Source: Ornithodoros turicata (Eukaryota > Arthropoda > Arachnida > Ixodida > Argasidae). From it: a DNA stretch of 64,000 bases. Position numbers and translations under genes: made by a program. The stretch lies in the NCBI RefSeq assembly GCF_037126465.1, contig NC_088202.1, forward strand, positions 97,371,962 through 97,435,961, given 5' to 3'. Under the pieces are notes generated by a model, which was not told the origin of the DNA, ran no database searches, and saw nothing but the letters and a program-made list of their open reading frames with translations. Below, one piece after another: positions 9,680-21,462 of the stretch (the stretch's first letter is position 1; each line of letters opens with the position of its first letter).

Positions 9680-11960
9680 TTTTAATACACATATCATAGT
9701 ATTTTTTATTTCATTTATTATACCTGAAGTACTTTATAAGTGCTACATCAGGGGATTTGTACATTTGTCGCACAGCTTAACAAAAGCACAGTAAGAAAGA
9801 GTATATGAGCAACGTTCGATGACAAGGCACTCCATTATCGGATGCGGCACTGTATAGGTGAATATAAGAAATATTCTGTTGAGCCTAATGCGGGTTCAAC
9901 TTCAATTATGTTCTGGTTCAATTTAAATACATTGTGAACATGGCTAGAAACAAAAAGTGTGACAGTTCTAAATATCAAGAACCCGAAATCGCAACAATGC
10001 ATGTTTTTGCTGAGCTGAGAGGACATGCCTTCGTTTGAAAAATACACACAATCTTAGAATTCAGGTACACTTGCTCATAATATTGGCTTTACCTGCCTGC
10101 AGATCACTACTGTAGGCGCGACGTAATTTAGCAGTTTCGATAAGATAGCACAGTATACTGAGTGTCGCACACAGTGTCGTCCACACCTGGAAGTATGGAT
10201 TAGTTCATGCCTGTCCCTGTACAAGCAGAGCGGCTGAACATTCGCCAATATGACTCTTTCGTTAACTAGCTTAACTTGCGTAGTTGCAGCTCCTGTGTGT
10301 CGGCGACAGCCCAGCAGCTAGCGCATGCCTTAGAGCAGTTGTGTAGATTGCACTGTCGCTGGACATTGGTACAGACGGCGCTGATCCGAAGCACGTTTTA
10401 AGAACACGCCTTTCATGGTATGTGATGTCGAAAAAACACTTCAACGGTGGATGCTGTCTCTGGAGGTGTGGCATGTGATGTGACGGAACCTCCTCCGGAC
10501 TGCAGGTCGGTGTCGATTCAAGTCGTGGAGAGCAGGTGATAGAATCGGTGAGTTATGCAATCCAGCTCGGGAGTCTGCTGTTGACGATTACTGGCAGAAT
10601 CATCCTACCGTCGAGTCCTGAGTGACGGCTCGAAATTTGTGTTAGGGTAGACTTGGTCAAGACTCAGCGGAGAAGGCGAAGGCTTTAAGCGAGTGTGGTC
10701 AACAAGACTGCACTAAAATTGATGCCACCGACGTAGCCATAGAACAAATGCACTTGCCCATGCGCTCATGCGCGGCCCGAGTCCGTGTGTTTCGGAAAAC
10801 GAAACTACCGTCGTCTTTTATTTCGTTGTGACTATTGGAGCGCTAGCCTCTACCATAGATATATTGGGGTCTTCGAGATTAAAGTAAGATCCGTACAGAC
10901 AAGAATTTGGGACTCAAATGTAGTACCGGTTATCTTAATCAGTCAATTAATTGATTGAGTGAATTCAATCAATTAATTACTGGAGAAAATCACCAAGTGT
11001 CGACGCGTTTTTTTCAATGTTTTTTTAATAAAATAGAAGTTCCGGAAGCGTCCAGTAAAAACGGGCTTTTTATTTAATTAATGAGCGCATGCTAATTGCT
11101 ATGCTCAGTAAAAAGAAATATTTTAGATATGTAGCTATCGCCACTTGTTTACGAATAATTCAACCGCACGCCTTCATAAAACACCGTATAAGAGTGATGA
11201 TAAGCGCCGAGAAACGTATGCTACCGCTTCATTCAAAGATAGGTGAAGACAGCGACATAACTGCTACCACATTGAAAAAAGACCTCAAAAGGCTCATTTT
11301 CTTGTTTGCTTACTGCCGCGAGTGGTTACGTCGGGTACGTACTAAAAATAAGTGATCCCGTAAATGTAGCTACATTGGTACTGATTGACGAACAACAGGT
11401 CTGCAATAGCGATCTCTGGACGTCCCTGTCTACTCTTTTTTAATTGTAATAGAAAATATTCTCGAGTACATCGTTCATGTATATATTAATTTCCACTAAA
11501 GGTTACACTAAGGCCATAGCTGCCTTTGCATCATGAAATTGTTCACAAATAGACCAATCTATCTACCGTGGCGTCGCTCATGATCATAGTCGGCGCCACC
11601 AATTATTAATATTAAGATCGTGCCTTTCTCACGCGGACCAATCATTTCGCTTCACGAGCTTCTATAGCGCGATTTTTGATTTCGCAACGACATTGAACCA
11701 ACAGAAAAGGCTTGATGCATGTTTCAATTCTGAGCCACGCGTTGCATTTTTTTTTACCTGAGCACGAGCTCTCGTGCGTGCCCCCGTGCCCACAGCGTTA
11801 TTGCCGTGCAGATGACATTAAAAGTTCTCTTTCTTATCTCTCCTCCTCGTCCCTCCCCTAATTTTTCATCCTCCCATATCCTCGTGCAAACCTGTCAAGT
11901 CGGCTTTCTTGCATGGTTGTCTGCTATCCCGCGAAGCCAGCTTTCTGTGTCCTGTCCCTG
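9680..11960. other. Gene-free stretch with one AT hairpin
   Basis: No convincing ORF or TE end. The clearest structure is an inverted repeat at 10940-10982 with ~18-bp arms (CAGTCAATTAATTGATTG and its near-complement) around a GAATTC-containing centre. Confidence 0.5.
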
Positions 11961-11964
11961 AATT

Positions 11965-12190
11965 CTGGTCATGTGAAATCACCTGATTACGTCTGAAGTC
12001 ACCTGATGTCACTTGAAGACGTCCGGAGTTACCTGAAGACGTCTGAAGTTACCTGAAGTCACATCAAGACGTATAGTAACCTAAAGCCACCTGAAGAGGC
12101 CTGGAGTCACCTGGAGTTACCTGAAGACGCATAGAGTCACCTGAAGTCACCTGAAATGTATGGAGTCACCAGAAGTTACCCGCAGACAAG
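11965..12190 (-). repeat. Second inverted fragment of the 20-bp satellite
   Basis: Units read TCACCTGAAGACGTCTG, the reverse complement of the left-hand arrays. It is bounded by unrelated DNA on both sides. Confidence 0.87.
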
Positions 12191-13439
12191 CCACGTTCGG
12201 AGCGGTCGTGCACGACAGGCACTCGACAAAATGAACAGCGGCTCGACCAGCTCATCCTTGCCAACCGTGGGACTACAACGAGGGAATTCTGCAATGCAGA
12301 GGATGCTAACCAATTTGGGATATCCCAGTGGCATGACGTAAGCCGTTCATATTACGACTGACACCATGATTAAAGGAGCATTAAAGTGGTATCCAACCTG
12401 GCCAAAAACTGCTGTCAACTTGTAAAGCAGTATGTGAAAAGCATTCCCACAAAATATTTCTGCCCCAAGTTGTTTCACCACGGCGCAATTAATTTGCAAA
12501 ATTGCTGCCGCGGTGACAGGTTGGAGCGCTCCAACTGCAGACCACACTCCCTCTAGTGTGACGTTTGTGGTAGAGAGCCCTCTCATTCGTTGGTAGAAAA
12601 AACCGTCTGCTACGAACGCTGCGAGCTGTTTCTTGTTGGCTTCTATTCGTTGTATGATTTATATCACGTTTTCTGAAAAACACAGCATATATGCAGCCCG
12701 ACAAAATACGATTGCGATCACAAGATTAATATCCCTGCCTTCTGTGCAATCATTCGTTGTACGTATACAACTGGGGAGCGACGTACGTGCCAGTGCGCCG
12801 GTCAAAGCGAAGTAACTCCCGAGGCGTTTGCTGTAGGGCGTCTCTCCGACGTATTCGCTAACTACCAGTCACGGCAAATTTTGTTTGATCTGTCGTGTAC
12901 CTACTTACATCAGCGAAGTGTTCTCACCAACGCGGAGTTCAGGGTTCTCTGAATAAGAAAGGCAACGCCTGACTGTCGCTTGCACAAGGTTCCGCCGAAT
13001 GGGCCAGCAAGAAGCAAAACGCTAGCTTTAATTCAACGTCACGATACAAAGCCTGATACAACCTTCGAATATGCAGTCTATGGACCATAATTTTAGCCGT
13101 GTCCACTGCGCCGCTATTTTGCAGCTACTGCGACGCCTCGATGCTTTGCACTTCCTGTGGGGACCGCGGGCCCTCCGGCTCAGTCCATTAGCGAAGGCGT
13201 GCGCTTGAGATAGTGTTCGTTGTTCTCGCACCCCGGTGGTTTTATGTGTATGTTTTTCTCTACAACTGTGTTCCATAGGGCTTAGAAATGAAATAGAGCA
13301 AAAACTGAAATCAGCAGAGTGTGCTATCTAATAAACTTCCACGATACAACAGGTGCTATGTCCAGTTTCCAGTTTCTTTAACCATACACCGAACGTAGTT
13401 ATTATTAATGCGCTAGCATTAGGAGTGTCAAAATGAAAA
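12191..13439. other. No gene seen
   Basis: Only short overlapping ORFs on both strands. No splice-consistent pair, terminal repeat or conserved motif was found. Confidence 0.45.
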
Positions 13440-13488
13440 AAGGTGTATGTATGTGTATGTGTGCGTGTGTGTGTCGGTGTGTGAGATG
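13440..13488 (+). repeat. TG-rich microsatellite
   Basis: Impure (TG)n with TATG interruptions. Confidence 0.85.
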
Positions 13489-13559
13489 GTGAAGCCTCAC
13501 CGAGGCAGATGTGTAAGTGGACATGTAAAGGGGATATAAGAGGGCAATTGTAAATAGAG

Positions 13560-13945
13560 GTAAATGATTTCAAATTGAAGTAGTCGAAGGTAATTAACAG
13601 TACCAGATAAGAGTAATTGAAAGTAATTACAGGTAATAAGGGGTAAGTAAAGCAATCAAATTGAGTCTAAAGGTAGTGAATGTAAGATATGTAATTAAGA
13701 GAAAGATGAAATGATATTAAAGATTACAGAATGTATTCGTAGGTTACCGGAGGTAACTGGATGTGATTAAAGAACATTAACGTCAATTAAAGGGGAATTT
13801 AGAGTAATTAAAGCAAGTAAACGTTATTAAAGGGATTGAAATGAAATTCAAGATTACCTCAGGTATATTGCGGTTGCCTTCGGTAATTAAAGGTAATTAG
13901 AGGGTAATTGAAAGTAATTGAGGCTAATTAATTAATCAGTTTAAT
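13560..13945 (+). repeat. Degenerate AGGTAATTAA array
   Basis: About 30 diverged ~10-12-bp units of the type AGGTAATTAAA / AAGTAATTGA. The sequence is strongly A+T- and purine-biased, with no ORF. Confidence 0.75.
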
Positions 13946-14025
13946 TAAATGGACTTACACATAGTAATCCAAAATTTTAAACCGAAGATAAATATAGACT
14001 ATAAGTCAGGTTAGACAATAAGTGG

Positions 14026-14120
14026 GAGAACCGGAAGTCGTTTCTACACAGGAAACGCGCAACCGGTAGTCGTATTTAGACAGGAAGTGGATAACCGGAA
14101 GTCAAGTATAGACTGGAAAA
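14026..14120 (+). repeat. Three 32-bp tandem units with ACCGGAAGTC
   Basis: AACCGG begins at 14029, 14061 and 14093, an exact 32-bp spacing. Each unit continues with (G/T)AGTC, an A/T-rich segment, then ACAGGAA or ACTGGAA. Two units keep CCGGAAGT, a consensus ETS-factor site, but function is not shown. Confidence 0.7.
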
Positions 14121-15657
14121 GGCGCTTAATGCTAACGTGTTTCTCCCGCATTTACCGCTAAATGGTCACTAAATTTTTGTTCTATGTATATAGGGTGTAT
14201 TGTTAACGCAACGTTCCTCGCAGTGTGGCGCAAGGGACTATAACAATGCGGCTAGTATCGAATAGATAGCTTCTGTTATGATATGTTCCGGTCTTTACAC
14301 ATTGCTTTACTTGTCATGTAATGATAAGCACGCCGTGCTGAGTACAGCTGTCTCTCTTTAACAGCATCATATATTCTGATTATTGTGATTGTTGTTAATT
14401 CACGGTACAACGAGTTGTTAGCTCACAAGACCAATACTTTGATCTTCTTTGCTGTTCGATGGAAAACAGTTACACCAACCGACTGGCATAACAGGGAAAA
14501 ATTAGACGGACCAAAGCGCTCAGCGGAACCAAAGAAAATATTATTGTTGCAAAATATCACAAACCAATACTGCGCCCACAGGAAACTTGCATTCCGGGAG
14601 CTTGTCCCGCAGACCCCACGCCGCCCGTGCCTGCATGTGGCGCGGCGTGTCTAGAGCAAGGAGGGAGCTGGTTCGTAGCTAAAATTCTTGTATATACTTG
14701 AGCGAGAGCGATTATCAATCTCGAACGAACGTTTTTGTCGTACGACAACGATGGAACAGCAGCAGATATACCCCCACTCGTTCGGCACACAGCTGCTACA
14801 CATACACGCACGTCCCCACCGTTGTCACGTCCCGATGGCGTCGCTGGAGACCTTTCAGGTGCGACATCACAGTACACAGTACCAGTACCACGCCGGGAAG
14901 AGGCACAGGACGCACTCGTTGCTCATAAAACTCACAGTAGAAGAAAGCAGTCAATGACGGCGCTATTGTGGCGCCACCTGTTAGCCGCTGAACAAACTAA
15001 CTGTGCAGTGAAAACGGTGAGCCAGACTGGACACTGTCGGGAAGCAGTGGGGTATCGCAGTACAACACACAGTTAGGCTCGTGCTGCACCACTCGTTCTT
15101 CTCGTGGTATCATGCGATCCCAAAAAAATCGAGGTCGTTGACAGCCTTCGAATCCTCCGTTTCGGACATCACGCAGCCGGAGAACGCCTAGCGTCTCCGA
15201 AGCGGTAGCAGACGCTCCGGCCTGCGCGGTGTTGCTCACCTCGATCATGTGATCCTCTGTCCAACGAGGAGCGTCCCTACCACACACGTCACATAGTGAC
15301 GCCCGTGGCGGCTAACGTCACGTGTCTATTGTGTAGGCGAAGGAGGGTGTTCCGCGCACGGGAGATTCGTGGTGCTATTGCAGGCGTCCCAATTTCGCTA
15401 CGGTTGTACTAATTGTGGGAAAACTGTTTTCGGGCGCCAAACATTTCATACCGACCTCAAACGGAAACAAAGTTGCGTGCCTCTAGAATGCTCCTTTTAA
15501 GGGATTTTGCCCGTTTTAATGGGTTCTTCGAATTTTGCGGTAGCGGTCGGCCTGCTTCACGTAGAAACAGCCCTCCTCATGGCTGTTCTACCCAGCAGTG
15601 TCAGTTATACCTAAGGGTTTTGGAATAAGCTTAGGCCGACGACAAACTGGGAAAGCT
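14121..15657. other. Sequence 5' of the LINE
   Basis: Several overlapping ORFs of 70-113 codons occur on both strands around 14550-15290, without motif or splice support. The right part may include the LINE 5' UTR, whose start I cannot place. Confidence 0.4.
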
Positions 15658-16560
15658 ATGGCTGTAAACGAACACAGTAAAGTTCAACATCCGGACGAAC
15701 GTAAGTGCACTCAACAGAAACGTCCCAGCGTCGATGATGACGATGAAATCAATGACAATGACAGAGCGTCATCAATTGCACGCGACATCTCTACTAATGA
15801 AAACAACATGTACGATGATGGTTTCATCACAGTAGTTCATAAGAAAAACTTATATCAAACTTAACTCAAACTCAATCATAAGAATTCCTGTGATCCTCAA
15901 GCCCGTAAACCCCGAGCATCATTTCTAAAGGCGAACCCTAATGTGGTAGCAAAAGAAGTTCGACAAGCAACTCAAGAACGAATAAAAAAAACACTGATGG
16001 CCTTGTGATCACAGTTGCCACACTCCCAGCAGCTAAGGCCATCGTGGCTCTGACTAGCGTCGCTAGCATCGCAGTCACTACACGAGTACCAGACTCCTAT
16101 GCCAGAAACATAGGAAAGATAAGTGGAATAAGAGACAATATACGGACGAGCAGTTACTAGAATACCTTCAACCACTCGGAGCTATTGACGTCCGTCGGCA
16201 CCGGTCCAATCAAGAGACAGAAGATGGTGACTCGCAAGTGCAAAATTCGCACACTGTCCTCATAACTTTTAAATCAGAAATAAAGATGCCAGAAGTAATC
16301 CACCTTGGATTTCACACATACCAAGTTGAAGAGTATTTTACGCAGTGTTTCAAATGCCTACGTTTCGGCCACTTGGTTAGAAACTGTAGGGGTCACACGC
16401 GTTGCAAGTACTGCGCCGGCCCTCATCAACACAAAGAATGTACAACTAAATGTGAAAAGAAATGTGCTAACTGCCAGGGCCTCACACTGCCACATACCGA
16501 GGCTGTCCCAAAAGAAAGATTGCTGCAAGATCAGTCAAGCATAAGGCGTACGAAGAGAAA
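15658..16560 (+). pseudogene. LINE ORF1 (gag-like, zinc knuckles)
   Basis: The ATG at 15658 opens an acidic N-terminus (DDDDEINDND) followed by DDGFITVVHKK, then a stop at 15864. Gag-like sequence resumes further on. At 16340-16490 one frame gives CFKCLRFGHLVRNC, CKYCAGPHQHKEC and CEKKCANC, a run of CCHC-type and CxxC knuckles as in I/Jockey-type ORF1 proteins that bind LINE RNA. The reading frame changes at least twice, so no intact protein can be made. Confidence 0.85.
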
Positions 16561-17082
16561 GTAAACAGAAAAGAAATACGGATCGTGAATGCAGAGTTGG
16601 TTCATATACCAGAGACGATACCAGAGAAGTTCGAAGAAAACTTCCCAAAGCTTCCTCGCACGTCTAAATAACCCAAAACGCAAAAGGCTAACACAAGTGG
16701 ATCTCAGCCCCACCCTGCTGCAAAGCCTACGACACGCGTGTGGGAAACAGAAGACACCAAGAAAAGCGGCAAAAACCCTGTGCCAGTCCCAAGACGCAGA
16801 ATGCGCATTCAACTTGAACAACACAACGCCGAGCAACAAAATACAAAGCAAAGAGGCATGCAAGACAAAGAGGCTGTAGCTTCACACGACAGTCGCCGAG
16901 AAGCCCCTATGTGATGGATTCACACTGGTTATGAAGATAACCCCCTCGTAATAGCTGCACTCAAAGCAGTAGTAGCCTCGCTCCCAAATGCACGGGATAC
17001 CCCGGAAGTCAAGCAAGTTCTCGCACTTGAACCGGAGTGTCTGAGAGTACTCACCGCAACCCATCATGGATAAGCTCTAGTC

Positions 17083-17366
17083 CTCAGCTTTCGCCATCCA
17101 ATGGAATGCAAATGGACTGCAAAACAAGCTCAACGACCTCAGAAACTTCCTAGATAGATACCCCGTCCCAGTCCTAGCTATATGCGAAGCAAACATCAAG
17201 GCGACTATTCGCCTGGCTAACTATGAAGTTACCTCTCACAAGGAAACAACCCTCGTACCTTACTGGCAGTTCGCAAAGATCTCCCTTCCTACCTCCTCCA
17301 ATGCATGTGATATGGCATACGTCGCCGCAAAGATCAAACTTGTGGAACTCTTGTTATCAAAGGACT
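17083..17366 (+). pseudogene. LINE endonuclease, N-terminal half
   Basis: IQWNANGLQNKLNDLRNF carries the WNANGL motif with the metal-site Asn. VLAICEANI carries the conserved catalytic-site Glu. This is the nicking endonuclease that starts target-primed reverse transcription. The frame ends at LVELLLSKD, where foreign sequence begins. Confidence 0.85.
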
Positions 17367-17753
17367 GATAACTGTCGCGAATGATGGTGGCTGGCGTGAA
17401 TCGTGCCGAAGTTCTAGGCAAGGGCATACAGGGGGCGGGGACAAAACGGTTAAAAACGAGGCTCGTGGCCTAGCTTGAGGCAGGGGCTCCTTTTTCCCCG
17501 AACCAGGCAGACGGCTGTTTGAGAAACGTGCTGGGAACCGTTGGTATCGCTTGTGTTTTTTCCTACGTTCGCTAGTATGTGATAAATCGTTGCCTTTGTA
17601 TTACGGGTTGTTCGTGTAGTACCTCCTTTCGCCGGTAAACGGACGGCGGGTCCTGCTCGTGGATTTCGCCTGCCTAGAAGAGGCAGTAGGATTCCCACAG
17701 ACTGAAAGGGAGAACAGTCACCGTTATCAGCGTTTACATACCCCCTCATTGCA
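17367..17753. mobile_element. ~390-bp insertion splitting the endonuclease
   Basis: The protein homology stops at 17366 and resumes at ~17754. The inserted segment has CTGATAAC near its left end and its complement GTTATCAG at 17722-17729. This suggests a short terminal inverted repeat, but I cannot define a target duplication. It contains no ORF matching a transposase. Confidence 0.6.
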
Positions 17754-18163
17754 CCGTCTCTCTACGGGAAATAAATAAGCTACTTGGGAATCTACCCTCC
17801 CATACTGTCATCTGCGGAGATCTAAATGCTCACTCACAGTTCTGGGGGGGACACAAGACAGACAGAAGAGGACGACTAATTGAGGCCGCAATTGAGCAAA
17901 ACGACCTCTGGCTGCTCAATGATGGCTCCACAACATACTTGAAAGGACCCACCTATTCTTCTCCACTGGACCTCACCATATGCACACGTGATATTGCTGC
18001 GCACCTAGGCTGGACAGTTGACGTTGAGATAAGAGGAAGCGACCATATACCAATCCTCATTTCCTATGATGAATACAACCCAAAGCCCCAGAGGGGAACT
18101 TTAAGATTATACAACTGGAAAAACTTCAGGCAGCAAAATACAAAATACAGCATCCCTCAATGA
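17754..18163 (+). pseudogene. LINE endonuclease, C-terminal half
   Basis: VICGDLNAHSQFWGG (conserved GDxN), LLNDGSTTY, and GSDHIPI (the SDH signature with the catalytic His) appear in the right order and spacing. The frame then ends in a TGA. Confidence 0.87.
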
Positions 18164-18169
18164 AGGACA

Positions 18170-19459
18170 CACGCCGAAAGAATTTGCCCAGGAAATTGCG
18201 AACAACCTAAAAGCAACCCGCATGCAAGTCTTTTTTAGATGTTTTAGATGTTTTATTGCTTAGAAACATTATAGTACAAATACCTAGAAAATTGGGCTGA
18301 GAGGGCAAGCCCTGTCGAAGTCGAAGTCAACGTTCCAAAGTCGTATACAAGTACTGACACAGAGTATGAACGGCTGCGCGCAATTCGCCGCCGCGCAGAG
18401 AGAAAATACAGGAGAAACGGGGACATAAACTGCTGGATCGAAGCCAAAGCTACAAAAGCCAAAATAGAACAACACCTGAAGGAACTATCGATCAAGGGCT
18501 GGACAGATACTTGCAACAACTTGTCCCCGACAAATACCGCGAATAAGATTTGGACTATAGCAAGAAGCCTCAAATGGGTCCCCTACCAAACAGCACCCTT
18601 CCGCACCATCTCTCTGAAAGCGAACAACACAGAAAATGAAATTGCCAACAGTTTCCTGACGGCCCTAAACACGCCGTCAGAAGCCTCCACAAGTGTCCTT
18701 TACCACCAGACTCTACGGTCAGCAATTGTGGACAACAGTGTGCAAGGCAAAGCCGCCTCCAAAGTACTGGACATGGGCTTTACAGTCCATGAACTTAAAC
18801 GTGCTATCCAACGTGCTATCCAAGTAGCCTCAACAAAAAAGGACAGCCCCAGGTCCAGACGGGATATCCTACAAGTGCCTAGCAAACATAGGACCCAAAG
18901 CCTCGGAGATCCTCCTCGAAACCTACAACAAGAGCTGGAGAACAGGACACTTCAGCATGCCCTAGTGACCATCGTCATCTTCGTTGAAGAAAGAGTCATA
19001 GACCTCGCAACCAGCAAAACCGTCTACTTGCCCTTTACAGGAAAACGGCTGAAAAACTTTAAACTCACAGTGGCCGGAACCGAAATAAGGCGGGTCACCG
19101 AGCACAAATACCTGGGAGTCACCATCAACAGGAATACAACATGTGGTGACCAACTTGGCGGATACCGATGGGGTAACAACAAGGCTCTTCAAGCAATGCA
19201 CCGTGGCCTCATCAGGCAAACAATAGCCTACAGGATCCCTTGTCTTCAGAATCTCTCTCCGTCTCAGGATAACAAACTGCAACATATCCTAAGTCGCAGT
19301 CTACGCATCTGCCTGGGACTTCCTAGAACTGTCAGAACGGATATAGTACTTGCCGAAGGAAGAGAGCCCCCAACCAAACCCTTCGCAAGCAAGAAAATAA
19401 GCGCTACATTATCCGTCTCCTCACAAGACACTACAGGCACCCCATCATCAACAAAATAA
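18170..19459 (+). pseudogene. LINE reverse transcriptase with catalytic core deleted
   Basis: The pre-RT linker is readable (IWTIARSLKWV). APGPDGISYKCLANIG is the first RT block, and it reaches NKSWRTGHFSMP at ~18960. The next residues already belong to the post-palm region: SKTVYLPFTGKRLKNF and EHKYLGVTI. The palm, including the FADD active site and motifs A and B, is absent, an internal deletion of roughly 500-700 bp judged by family length. A frameshift near 18830-18960 further breaks the frame. The thumb region runs to 19459. Confidence 0.85.
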
Positions 19460-20546
19460 AGCAACGCACCAAATGTAGCATGTACAAGGCCATCCGATAC
19501 ATGGACCGCATCTTTCCTAAGCATTGCACAAAAAGACACTATCAGGACACGGCCCCCTGGCTCCTACTCACACCAAAGATCTCCACTGAAGTACCAGGGA
19601 TTGACAAGAAAAACGAAACACCACAAGTGGCTCTAAGAGCACCAGCCATGGCACATATTGAAGAAAACTACCCGCTAGCAACGCAGGTGTATACCGACGG
19701 ATCCACATCGAAAAGCAGATCATGCTTCTGTAACCGACGGCACAACAAAAGCGTACAGGTTATCGCACAAGACAACATTCACTGCAGCAGAGCAACATGC
19801 ACGTTTGAATGCTACACTCTACATAAGAAAATCCCAAGCCGGGACATGAGTAGTGTGCTCCGAATCCAGAGCGGCCATCTATTCCATCAAAAAGCAGGAC
19901 CCAAAAGACCTTGATGAAAGATTTTGTCTACAACATCATGAAGGCGCACAGCGAAGCCGAAGCCTTCGGACACTCAAAATATCACTCCAATGGATACCGT
20001 CTCACTGCGACATCCCCGGAAATGAATGCGCAGAAGGAGCTGCAAAAGAAGGCCTTAGTAAAAGTAGGATATCTGCGATCCCCTTACAAAGTCAGATGCC
20101 AAGAGCCTTCTCCGTAAAAGTACAGAAAGAAGATCGCGCACAATATGGAAACAAACAATGAGACCAAAGGACTACCTTGCATTCATCGACCCTGAAGCAG
20201 ACAGCATAATTCCAAATGGAATTGAACGATCAGTCAAAACAGCCATACATCGCACACGACTTGGAGCGCTGTACACAGGAACTATACAAGGCACCATCTA
20301 AGGCTCTGCGACTCAAACCTTTGCAAACGATGCAAAGTTCCAGAGGATACACACCACATAATCATGCACTGCACAGAATATAGCCAAGCCAGACTGAAAC
20401 TCCAACAGACTCTAGCGGCACTGGACAACAGCCCTTTCTCCTTTTGCAAGATTGCCGCAAGATGGCCCACAAAGCAACAACAATCCAAAGCACTGAAAGC
20501 GCTCTCCACTCTCTTAAAAGACAGCGGTATAAAAGACCGCTTCTAA
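19460..20546 (+). pseudogene. LINE RNase H and C-terminal finger
   Basis: VYTDGST (first Asp), FTAAEQHARLNATLY (Glu, another frame), CSESRAAIYSIKKQDP (the usual TDS Asp replaced) and LQWIPSHCDIPGNECAE (final Asp replaced by Glu) show a decayed RNase H in at least three frames. From ~20297, LCDSNLCKRCKVPEDTHH and IIMHC form the cysteine/histidine finger typical of the LINE C-terminus, ending at the TAA at 20544-20546. Confidence 0.85.
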
Positions 20547-20640
20547 ATTGCATCACTCGCAATTATTATGCTTTAACGCGTAAGAACTGGAGCTGGCAGC
20601 CACCTAGCTCCAATACACCACAGCTTAGTTAAACTTAGCT

Positions 20641-21310
20641 TTGGCACCATGATTAAAGCGATTTTGTCCGTTTTAAAGGGCTGTGCTGCAGCCTTTTTCC
20701 AATTTTGCGGTCGCCTCTGTTACAATCACAGTGGAATGGCATGATAAAAGTTGTTCAAAATATGACTTTGGCACCATGATTAAATGTATTTTGCACGCTT
20801 TAGAGTGCTCTGCTGTCGCCTTCCTGAATTTTGTGGTCGCTTCTGTTACAGTCCCAGCGGAATGTCTCGACATAAGTCGTTGGTATTATGTTTTTCGCAC
20901 CATGATCAAAGAGATTTCGCTTATTTTAAAGGGCTCTGCTGCCGCCTTTTTCGAATTTTGCTGTCGCCTCCTCTTACAATCCCACTACAATGGCACGACA
21001 TTAAGTCGTTAGCAGTATGCGTTTGGCACCTCGATTAAAGGGATTTCGCCCGTTTTAAAGGGCTCTGCTTCCATATTTTGTTGTTGCCTCTGTTGCAATC
21101 CCACTACAATGGCACGACATAAGTCCTTCATAATTTGTCTTTGGCATGATGATTAAAGAGGTTTCGCCTGTTTAAAGGGCTCTGCAGCCGCCTTTTCCGA
21201 ATTTTGCTGTGGCCTCTGTTACGATCCCACTAGTATGGCACGGCGTAAGTCGTCGATAATATATCTTTGGCACTACGATTCGTTCGTTTTAAAAGATTCT
21301 GCTGCCTCCG
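20641..21310 (+). repeat. ~125-bp tandem array, six units
   Basis: Units begin with TTGGCACCATGATTAAA-like sequence at 20641, 20768, 20894, 21023, 21141 and 21267, a spacing of 118-129 bp. Each contains TTTTAAAGGGCTCTGCTGC and TGCAATCCCACTACAATGGC-like segments. The first unit starts ~95 bp after the LINE stop codon, so the array may have grown from the LINE 3' UTR. Confidence 0.88.
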
Positions 21311-21462
21311 TAAGCGTCAATAGTAATTCAAATTACGTTACTCGCCTGTGCCTCTGGAAGAATTAAATGACAATTCTAAACCTGTGTGCACATCCCCTTT
21401 AAACTGTAATATGCAACATGCAGTGGCTGCACCTCTGGCCGTTGTGACTCTGACCACTGGAG

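Larger units (their letters stand above)
15658..20546 (+). mobile_element. I-group-like LINE, inactive
   Basis: Domains follow the canonical order of non-LTR elements with RNase H: zinc-knuckle ORF1, apurinic-type endonuclease, RT, RNase H and a terminal cysteine-rich finger. Every domain carries lesions. ORF1 has stops and frameshifts, the endonuclease is split by ~390 bp of foreign sequence, the RT core is deleted, and RNase H changes frame. The gag plus RNase H combination points to the I superfamily, but clade assignment needs a tree. Confidence 0.9.
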
